In this document: piece after piece, positions 21,673 to 27,184 of the stretch
How the letters are laid out: every line of letters begins with the position of its first letter
Numbering within the stretch: the stretch's first letter is position 1
Origin: Halobacteriales archaeon QS_9_67_15
GTDB lineage: Archaea > Halobacteriota > Halobacteria > Halobacteriales > Haloarculaceae
Length of the DNA stretch: 27,184 bases
Reading direction: 5' to 3'
Assembly (NCBI GenBank): GCA_003023165.1
Contig: PXSD01000125.1
Span: 1-27,184 of the forward strand
The notes under the pieces: generated by a model
What the model saw: only the letters and a program-made list of their open reading frames with translations
What the model was told of the DNA's origin: nothing
Databases searched by the model: none
Translations under genes and position numbers: made by a program

Positions 21673-22662
21673 ATGACTCGACAGGCGCTGTTCGTCGGCG
21701 GAACGCGATTCATCGGGCGACACGCCGTCCGCGAGTTCCGCGACGCCGGCTACGACGTGACGCTGTTCCACCGCGGCGAACACGACAGTCCCTTCGCCGA
21801 CGACGACGGTGTCGAACACCTCCGGGGCGACCGCACCGAGACGGAGGACCTGGCCGACGCGGCGGCGCTCGACCCGGACGTGGTCGTCGACATGGTGGCG
21901 TACGAACCGCGCGACGTGCGGACGGCGACGACCCTCTTCGACGACGTCGACGCGTACGTCTACGTCTCCAGCGGGTCGGCCTACGGCGACGAGGACGTCC
22001 CCAAACGGGAGGGCGAGACGGCGCTCGAGCCCTGCACGGACGAACAGGCGACCGACGACTCCCACGAGACGTACGGTGCCCGAAAGGCCGAGGGCGACCG
22101 CGCGGTCTTCGCCGCCGCCGCCGACGGCGTGAACGCGCTGAGCGTCCGCCCCTGTGTCGTCTACGGCCCACACGACTACACTCGGCGGTTCGACTACTGG
22201 GTCCAGCGCGTCGCCGACTACGACCGCGTGCTCGTGCCCGGCGACGGGACGAACCTCTGGCATCGCGTCAGTGTCGAGAACGTCGTGCGCGCCCTGCGCG
22301 TCGTCGCCGAGGACGGGACGCCGGGCGAGGCGTACAACGTCGGTGACCGGCGACTCCAGACGCTGCGAGAGACGGTCGAGACGGTCGCCGACGCGCTCGA
22401 CACCGACGTCGAGGTCGTCACCGCCGGCGAGCGGGAACTCGATGCGGGCGGACTCTCGCCGTCGGACTTCCCGCTCTACCGCGACCCGCCGCACGTTCTC
22501 GACACGAACAAACTCCGCTCGCTCGACTGGGACCCCGTCGCCCCCGAGGACGCCATCGCCGAGACGGTCGAGGCGACGCCCGAGCGCGAGGCCGACGAGG
22601 CCCAGCAGGGACCGGACCGCGAAGCGGAAGAACGGGTGCTGGGCGTGCTGGAGACGCTCTGA
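21673..22662 (+). CDS. NAD-dependent epimerase/dehydratase (extended SDR)
   Basis: The 329-residue protein is an extended short-chain dehydrogenase. The nucleotide-binding motif GGTRFIG (residues 8-14) is near the N-terminus. VYVSSGSAYGDEDVP supplies the catalytic Ser, and the YGARKAEGDRAV segment supplies the YxxxK pair. VRPCVVYGPHDYTRRF is the substrate-domain hallmark, and NLWHRVSVENVVRAL follows. It resembles plastid CSP41/archaeal atypical SDR proteins with a GGTRFIG motif, whose substrates are mostly unknown, so no sugar is assigned. A good TATA at 21643 supports ATG 21673. No sugar-nucleotide genes are adjacent. egsA follows on the same strand after 74 bases. Confidence 0.85.
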   Translation: MTRQALFVGGTRFIGRHAVREFRDAGYDVTLFHRGEHDSPFADDDGVEHLRGDRTETEDLADAAALDPDVVVDMVAYEPRDVRTATTLFDDVDAYVYVSSGSAYGDEDVPKREGETALEPCTDEQATDDSHETYGARKAEGDRAVFAAAADGVNALSVRPCVVYGPHDYTRRFDYWVQRVADYDRVLVPGDGTNLWHRVSVENVVRALRVVAEDGTPGEAYNVGDRRLQTLRETVETVADALDTDVEVVTAGERELDAGGLSPSDFPLYRDPPHVLDTNKLRSLDWDPVAPEDAIAETVEATPEREADEAQQGPDREAEERVLGVLETL

Positions 22663-22736
22663 AGAACTCGGTGAGACTGCGGTCCGGGGTCGCCCGGACG
22701 GAATCATTTTTGCCCCCGGCTCCCGGGAGGTAGGGT

Positions 22737-23795
22737 ATGTTCGACAAGTCGACATGGATACGCCTGCCCCGGAACGTGGTGGTGGGCCACGGCGTGCTGG
22801 ACGATACGGTGGCCGCCGTCGAAGACCTCCACCTCGCGGGCGACCCGCTGGTTGTCACCAGCCCGACGCCCGCGAAGGTCGCCGGCGACCACGTCATCGA
22901 GTCGTTCGCGGCCGCTGGATTCGACCCGCAGGTCGTCCGCATTGAGGAGGCGACCTTCGGTGCGGTCGAAGACGTCATCGAGACGGCCGGCGGCGACGAC
23001 GTGGGCTACCTCGTCGGCGTCGGCGGCGGCAAGGTCATCGACGTGACGAAGATGGCCGCCGAAGACGTCGGCAAGGAGTTCGTCTCCGTCCCCACAGCGG
23101 CCAGCCACGACGGGATCGTCTCCGCTCGCGGCTCTATCCCCGAGGGGGACATCCGTCACAGCGTCGCCGCGGAGCCGCCGCTCGCCGTCGTCGCCGACAC
23201 CGAGATCCTCGCCGACGCTCCTTGGGAACTCACGACCGCTGGCTGTGCCGACATCATCTCAAACTTCACCGCGGTGCGGGACTGGGAACTGGCCAACCGA
23301 CTGAAAAACGTTCGGTACCACGAGTACGCCGGCGCGCTCTCCCGGATGACCGCCGAGATGCTCGTCGAGAACGCCGACTCTATCCGCCCGGAACTGGAGG
23401 AGTCGGCCTGGATCGTCACCAAGGCGCTCGTCTCCTCGGGCGTCGCGATGTCGATCGCCGGCTCCTCGCGGCCCGCGTCGGGCGCGGAACACCTCTTCTC
23501 CCACCAGCTCGACCGCATCGCGCCCGACCCCGCCCTCCACGGCCATCAGGTCGGCGTCGGGTCAATCATGACCGAGTACCTCCACTCGGGCCCGAAGGGA
23601 CAGTGGCGCGACATCCGGAGCGCGCTCGCGAGCATCGACGCGCCGACGACCGCCGAGGAACTGGGGATCGCACCCGACACCGTCATCGAGGCGCTGACGA
23701 CGGCCCACGAGATCCGCGACCGCTACACGATCCTCGGCGACGGCATGAGCGAAGCGGCCGCCCGCGACGCGGCAAGCGTGACCGGCGTGGTCTGA
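22737..23795 (+). CDS. egsA: sn-glycerol-1-phosphate dehydrogenase
   Basis: The 352-residue enzyme reduces dihydroxyacetone phosphate to sn-glycerol-1-phosphate, the step that sets the stereochemistry of archaeal ether lipids. The nucleotide-binding GVGGGKVIDVTK is at residues 94-105, followed by VPTAASHDGIVS (118-129). Probable zinc ligands are D172 (GCADIISN), H252 (GAEHLFSHQLD) and H268 (LHGHQVG). Length and order match archaeal G1PDH. ATG 22737 sits after an AT-poor region with CATTTTTG about 28 bases upstream, a weak TATA. The stop is followed within five bases by the truncated hairpin repeat at 23800, so the element may have inserted into its 3' flank. Confidence 0.95.
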   Translation: MFDKSTWIRLPRNVVVGHGVLDDTVAAVEDLHLAGDPLVVTSPTPAKVAGDHVIESFAAAGFDPQVVRIEEATFGAVEDVIETAGGDDVGYLVGVGGGKVIDVTKMAAEDVGKEFVSVPTAASHDGIVSARGSIPEGDIRHSVAAEPPLAVVADTEILADAPWELTTAGCADIISNFTAVRDWELANRLKNVRYHEYAGALSRMTAEMLVENADSIRPELEESAWIVTKALVSSGVAMSIAGSSRPASGAEHLFSHQLDRIAPDPALHGHQVGVGSIMTEYLHSGPKGQWRDIRSALASIDAPTTAEELGIAPDTVIEALTTAHEIRDRYTILGDGMSEAAARDAASVTGVV

Positions 23796-23799
23796 TACG

Positions 23800-23834
23800 G
23801 ATTATTGTAGATTATTTCCGGATTGCGCCGACCC
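23800..23834 (+). repeat. Half copy of the 82-bp hairpin element
   Basis: These 35 bases match the left arm of the element at 18028 (18033-18067) with one C/T difference. The right arm and terminal repeat are missing. It starts 5 bases after the egsA stop and is followed directly by the sensor-gene fragment. Confidence 0.65.
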
Positions 23835-23856
23835 CGAGGGCGGTACTTCAGCTTCA

Positions 23857-24012
23857 CATCAGCGTGAGACCGTGCAGGACTTCGTCGAGTACACGCCCGG
23901 TGGGGACACGATCCCGGAGAAAACATGGCGGGGCCGCCACCGGAACACCGTCCTGTCGGTGTTGGCCCACGTCCCGGCGTTGCTGTCACTCGGTCTCTCC
24001 GAGTGGACCGCT
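23857..24012 (+). pseudogene. N-terminal fragment of a haloarchaeal membrane sensor protein
   Basis: The frame through 23872 encodes VQDFVEYTPGGDTIPEKTW, then RGRHRNTVLSVLAHVPALLSLGLSEW. It looks like the start of multi-helix haloarchaeal sensors (histidine kinases or chemoreceptor-like proteins), where an IPE.TWR.RHR motif precedes the first membrane helix. After about 50 residues the similarity ends at the stop of the convergent ABC permease (24016). No start codon other than GTG 23872 is available, and no sensor, kinase or methyl-acceptor domain follows. The truncated repeat just upstream suggests the rest was lost in a rearrangement. Family attribution is from memory of the motif. Confidence 0.45.
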
Positions 24013-24015
24013 CGC

Positions 24016-25608
24016 TCATTCGACCGAATAGGCGTCGAGTTCGGCGACGGCGTGGCGGTACGCCCACAGCGAGACTGCGGTCGCGACGAGGGCGGTCACG
24101 CCGACCCCGACGACGAGGGTCGCCGGGTCGAGTCGACCGGAGAGCGCGAAGACGCCGACGCTCCCGAATCCGGGGGTGGCGACGGCGACCATCCCGAGCG
24201 TGTAGATGACCGAGGCCGACTTGTTGGGGATCTCGACGCTCCCGCCGAGCAGGCCCTCCGAGTCGGGCGGGTAGTGCACGCCGAGCGCGAGCGAGAGCAG
24301 TGGCGCGAGCGTCACGAGCGCGAGGGCGAAGCCGCCCACGGCGGCGACGAACAGCGGGAGGGGGCTGACGCCGAGCGCGACACCCAGCGTCGCGCCGACG
24401 ACGAGCGGGAGCCCCGGGAGGACCACCGCGAGCGCCTTCGAGCGGACGACAGTCTCGCTCGACACCCCCGAGGTCAGGAGCCCGGGGAGGGCGTCGCCCT
24501 CGGTCCCGAGCGGGTTGAGCGTGAACCCGCTCCCGGCGGCGAGCGAGCCAGACAGCGCGACCACGGGCGGGTACATCGCCGTCGAGAAGGGGCCACTGTA
24601 GACGAGTTGCTCGCCCATGACCAGCCCTACAAAGACAGCCGGGTAGACGTACCAGAGCATCTTCGGCGTGCGCTTGGCGCGTCGCCACGTCAGCACGACG
24701 AGCGCGGCCGTCGGGCGCGGGACGACCGACGCGAGCACCTCGCGGACGGGGTCGTCGAGCTCCGGGATCGACCCGTCGCCGGTCTCCTCGCGGCCGCGGG
24801 CGCGGTCGCCGTACCAGACCGCTTCGGCGAGGTAGACCGTGACGACGAGGGAGAGACCGACCAGACCGAGCGTCCCCGCGAGGAACCCAGCGGCGAGCGC
24901 GGGGTCGGCGCCGACGCCGGGGACGGTCACGAGCAGGAGGTCGCCGGCCCACGACAGCGGCGTCGCCGAGAGCACCTCGCCGACGTACTCGCGAGTGAAC
25001 AGTACGAGGTAGAACGCCCCGAGCATGCAGACGCCGAGGCCGAACCGGGCGTTCTTCGAGAGGTCGTACCCGTCGAGGACGAGCCGCGCGGCGAAGCCGA
25101 GCGGGGCGGTCACGACGCCGGCGACGACGAACAGCCAGAGGCTGCCGCCGACGAGCGAGACGGCGGCAAGCGGTTTCTCGGCGCCGATGGCGAAGGCGAC
25201 CGCAGCGGCGAACGCGGCGGGCCAGAACAGCGCGGTCCAGACGGCGGTCTGGCGCGCGACGCTCCCCACGGCGACGGCGCGCGTGCTCGTCGCCGTCAGG
25301 AAGGCGACGTAGCGGTCCTTGAACTCGCTGTTGCCGCCCGCGGCGCCGAGCACGCCCATCAACGAGAGCAGGACGAGCCCCGACAGCGCGGCGGTTCGGA
25401 TCCGCTCCGCGGCGGCTTCGCCACCACCGCCGGCGAACTGTCGTCCCACGTCGTAGGCGCCCGGACCGACGGCCCCGGAAAGCTGGACCGCGAAGAACGT
25501 CGGGATGGCCAGGAACAGCGCCGTCATGCGAGTCGACTCGCGCACCTTCCGATACGTCTGGCGGAGCGCGGTCCGCGTGACGACGACCGCGGGGCGTCCG
25601 CCGCTCAT
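24016..25608 (-). CDS. ABC-2-type exporter permease
   Basis: The 530-residue protein is largely hydrophobic, with about a dozen predicted membrane helices. The start (RTALRQTYRKVRESTRMTALFLAIPTFFAVQL) and the central LTWRRAKRTPKMLWYVYPAVFVGLVMGEQLVYSGPF block are typical of large ABC-2 permeases with two homologous halves. It should form the channel for the ATPase encoded just upstream, and overlaps that gene by four bases (ATGA), so the two are translationally coupled. The substrate is unknown. No substrate-binding protein is near, which fits an exporter. The 3' end abuts the sensor-gene fragment on the opposite strand. Confidence 0.85.
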   Translation of the reverse strand: MSGGRPAVVVTRTALRQTYRKVRESTRMTALFLAIPTFFAVQLSGAVGPGAYDVGRQFAGGGGEAAAERIRTAALSGLVLLSLMGVLGAAGGNSEFKDRYVAFLTATSTRAVAVGSVARQTAVWTALFWPAAFAAAVAFAIGAEKPLAAVSLVGGSLWLFVVAGVVTAPLGFAARLVLDGYDLSKNARFGLGVCMLGAFYLVLFTREYVGEVLSATPLSWAGDLLLVTVPGVGADPALAAGFLAGTLGLVGLSLVVTVYLAEAVWYGDRARGREETGDGSIPELDDPVREVLASVVPRPTAALVVLTWRRAKRTPKMLWYVYPAVFVGLVMGEQLVYSGPFSTAMYPPVVALSGSLAAGSGFTLNPLGTEGDALPGLLTSGVSSETVVRSKALAVVLPGLPLVVGATLGVALGVSPLPLFVAAVGGFALALVTLAPLLSLALGVHYPPDSEGLLGGSVEIPNKSASVIYTLGMVAVATPGFGSVGVFALSGRLDPATLVVGVGVTALVATAVSLWAYRHAVAELDAYSVE

Positions 25609-26354
25609 GGTCGCTCACGGAGCCGTGTTGCGGGGTCGGAGTCGGTCGTCAACTCGACGAAGGCGTCTTCGAGCGTCTCGCCGTCGAGGTCGGCTTTGAG
25701 CCGCTCGGGGTCGTCCTCGGCGAGCAACTCGCCGTCGTAGAGGAGGCCGATGGTGTCGGCGAGCTCGTCGACCACCGGCAGGACGTGCGTCGAGAGGAAG
25801 ACCGCGGTGCCGGCGTCCCGGAGTTCCGTGAGGACGGCCTTGAGCGTCCGGGCGGCGTTGGGGTCGAGACCGCTCGTCGGCTCGTCGAGGAAGACCACGT
25901 CCGGTTCGTGGACGATCGCCTGAACGACGCTCGTCTTCTGTTTCATCCCCTTCGAGTAGGTCTCGATGCGGTCGTCGGCGGCGTCGAGCTCGAACCGCTC
26001 GAGGAGTGCGGGGACGCGCTCGCGGACCAGGTCGGGGTCGAGTCCGCGCACGTCGGCGATGGCCGACAGCTGTTCGCGGGCGGTGAGCTTCTCGTAGAGC
26101 GGCGGCGTGTCGGGGACGTAGCCGATGTGAGCGCCGAGGTCGTCGCGGTCGCGTACGTCGACGCCGGCGACTGTCGCGGCTCCCTCGGTCGGTCTGGTCA
26201 GCCCGGTCAACAGGCGCATCGTCGTCGTCTTGCCGGCGCCATTGGGGCCGAGGAAGCCGTAGACGGCCCCGCGCTCGACCGTCAGGTCCAGCCCCTCGAC
26301 GGCGGCGACCGACCCGTATCGCTTCGTGAGCCCGTCGGTCTCGATGGCTGCCAC
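25605..26354 (-). CDS. ABC transporter ATP-binding protein
   Basis: The 249-residue ATPase has all nucleotide-binding motifs: Walker A GPNGAGKT (residues 36-43), signature YSKGMKQK (133-140), Walker B VVFLDEP (153-159), D-loop SGLDP and the switch His190 in LSTHVLPV. The organisation and the SKGMKQK signature resemble the CcmA/ABC-2 export subfamily. It starts with GTG at 26354; no ATG is available in the frame. It hydrolyses ATP to drive the permease encoded next. An AT-poor upstream region contains only ACACTTAGC about 27 bases before the GTG as a possible weak TATA. Confidence 0.92.
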   Translation of the reverse strand: MAAIETDGLTKRYGSVAAVEGLDLTVERGAVYGFLGPNGAGKTTTMRLLTGLTRPTEGAATVAGVDVRDRDDLGAHIGYVPDTPPLYEKLTAREQLSAIADVRGLDPDLVRERVPALLERFELDAADDRIETYSKGMKQKTSVVQAIVHEPDVVFLDEPTSGLDPNAARTLKAVLTELRDAGTAVFLSTHVLPVVDELADTIGLLYDGELLAEDDPERLKADLDGETLEDAFVELTTDSDPATRLRERP

Positions 26355-26450
26355 TGGGGGGCAGTAGGGGACAGCGTCGTGCTAAGTGTTCCGGTACTCG
26401 GGACCCGCGACTCGCGAGCGAGCGCCGGTCGGTCGTCCGGAGAACGAGCG

Positions 26451-26963
26451 TCAGTGAGTCGGAACGGCGGAGTCGGGAAGCGTCGGGTGCCAGCGGGACC
26501 CGTCGGTTGTCGCCGCCTCGCTCGGGTCGGCGGACGCGACCGCCTCACAGTCGGTTTCGGCGCTGAAGACGGTTATCATGCGATACACCGGGGGGCGGTC
26601 GGGGTCGTCTTCGTCCCGGACACCGAGGATCGTGACCCGCGAGAGGTCGTCGAGCGTGCACTCGACACCGGTCTGTTCGCGGACCGCGCGTTCAGTCCCC
26701 GCGACGATCCGCTCGTCGGTGCGTGGCTCGCCGTGCGGGACGACCCACTCGTCGTCGTCCTCGACGAGGAGCACGTCGTCGCGCTCGTTGTACAACTGGA
26801 CGTACGCGTCGACGATCCCGTGTTCACACCGCTCGCTGGCCCGTTCGTAGGCCGCTCGGGAGACAGCGATCGTCGTCTGGTTCACGGGGAAGCCGCTGTA
26901 GTCCTCCTCGAGTGCACCGAGTCGCTCCTCCACCCGCTCCCGTGTCACCTCGGCGACGGACAT
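26451..26963 (-). CDS. Nudix-like protein with degenerate Nudix box
   Basis: The 170-residue protein has an N-terminal helical region (VTRERVEERLGALEEDY), a beta-rich part (DAYVQLYNERDDVLLVED), and the Nudix segment from G78. Against GX5EX7REUXEEXGU, G78, E84, R92, V94, E96, G99 and V100 are in place, but the second position is A93 and the last glutamate Q97. Loss of a catalytic glutamate suggests weak or altered pyrophosphohydrolase activity, or a binding role. The C-terminus is acidic and ends near a Trp-containing segment. A TATA-like GGTTTATCA (minus strand, 26987-26994) lies about 28 bases before ATG 26963, supporting a leaderless start. A second Nudix-like gene lies upstream on the same strand. 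Confidence 0.75.
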   Translation of the reverse strand: MSVAEVTRERVEERLGALEEDYSGFPVNQTTIAVSRAAYERASERCEHGIVDAYVQLYNERDDVLLVEDDDEWVVPHGEPRTDERIVAGTERAVREQTGVECTLDDLSRVTILGVRDEDDPDRPPVYRMITVFSAETDCEAVASADPSEAATTDGSRWHPTLPDSAVPTH

Positions 26964-26986
26964 CGTCCGAAACTGCGACTACACGG

Positions 26987-26994
26987 TGATAAAC
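26987..26994 (-). promoter_or_regulatory. TATA box of the Nudix-like gene
   Basis: On the minus strand GTTTATCA lies 24-31 bases before ATG 26963, at the expected distance for a leaderless message. Confidence 0.5.
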
Positions 26995-27095
26995 CCGTTC
27001 CTTCGTTCGCTCGGATGCGAGTTCGTCGAACCCCACAGTCGGTGCTTGAACAGACCGCCGTCGATGCCCGAACGGAACGCGGCCGACCGCCCGCG

Positions 27096-27184
27096 TCACT
27101 CGCTCGCAGGGATCGGCCGGTCGGCGACCTCCGGGTACAGCACCGCGTCGGGGCACCGCTCGAACCACCCGACCTCGGCGATCT
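27096..27184 (-). CDS. C-terminal end of a protein, probably Nudix family (partial)
   Basis: The last 28 codons of a gene entering from beyond the window end. The peptide EVGWFERCPDAVLYPEVADRP, followed by IPASE and a TGA at 27096-27098, resembles the C-terminal segment of haloarchaeal Nudix hydrolases, which usually have an E..WF motif there. The family call rests on this alone. If right, two Nudix-like genes stand in tandem. Confidence 0.5.
   Translation of the reverse strand, partial: IAEVGWFERCPDAVLYPEVADRPIPASE

Noticed and set aside
23872..25740. Plus-strand frame of 622 codons running from the sensor fragment through the ABC permease
   Set aside because: Only the first 50 codons resemble protein. 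The remainder is antisense of the permease, so the frame is fortuitously open.
1..27184. CRISPR array, restriction-modification, toxin-antitoxin or known antiviral cluster
   Set aside because: No regularly spaced repeats were seen, and no gene pair has such domains; the NYN protein and zinc protein alone do not justify it.

Overview
The window reads as chromosomal DNA of a halophilic archaeon, probably of the Haloarcula/Halomicrobium type of Halobacteria. It is very GC-rich, and almost every protein is rich in Asp and Glu. Many genes have a TATA element 25-30 bases before the start codon and no ribosome binding site, which is typical of leaderless haloarchaeal messages. Several genes are specifically archaeal: sn-glycerol-1-phosphate dehydrogenase, NreA, TFS, archaeal NAC, archaeal TrmI and the haloarchaeal RNase HI with its operon partner. 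The genus is inference.

Layout. 1-6400: remnant of a MOSC-domain gene, a class-I flavin disulfide oxidoreductase, and a two-gene unit of a secreted COG1361/CARDB-repeat protein and an RND/MMPL exporter that carries a frameshift. 6600-10650: small proteins (a DUF7331-like microprotein, a DUF302 protein, a TatA-like membrane protein), the DNA-repair protein NreA, a truncated TFB-like zinc ribbon, and the rnhA operon. 10650-14540: PadR regulator, inorganic pyrophosphatase, two more microproteins, an 86-base inverted-repeat element and an alkaline-phosphatase-superfamily enzyme with a long acidic insert. 14670-17840: a membrane protein with a Cys-rich tail, TFS, an unknown protein, then TrmI and NAC as an overlapping pair. 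18028-24015: an 82-base hairpin element directly before a Gfo6-type sugar dehydrogenase, a PUA protein, small membrane proteins, a NYN nuclease-like protein, a zinc protein, an epimerase-like SDR, egsA, and then a half copy of the hairpin beside a fragment of a sensor gene. 24016-27184: ABC-2 exporter (permease and ATPase), a Nudix-like protein with a degenerate Nudix box, and the end of a second Nudix-like gene.

Most of the window is conserved housekeeping and information processing: RNase HI, NreA, TFS, NAC, TrmI, PPase and the enzyme that founds archaeal lipid stereochemistry. I see no CRISPR array, rRNA, tRNA, intact transposase or recognisable defence island. The unusual content is small in scale: gene remnants (MOSC, TFB zinc ribbon, sensor kinase), two probable frameshifts, two MITE-like elements (one of which may supply a promoter), a pair of related microproteins, several perfect palindromes near promoters, and the insert in the phosphodiesterase-like enzyme. 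No stretch over 300 bases lacks a gene or gene remnant; the longest gaps are 17838-18127, 11757-12018 and 6348-6611.
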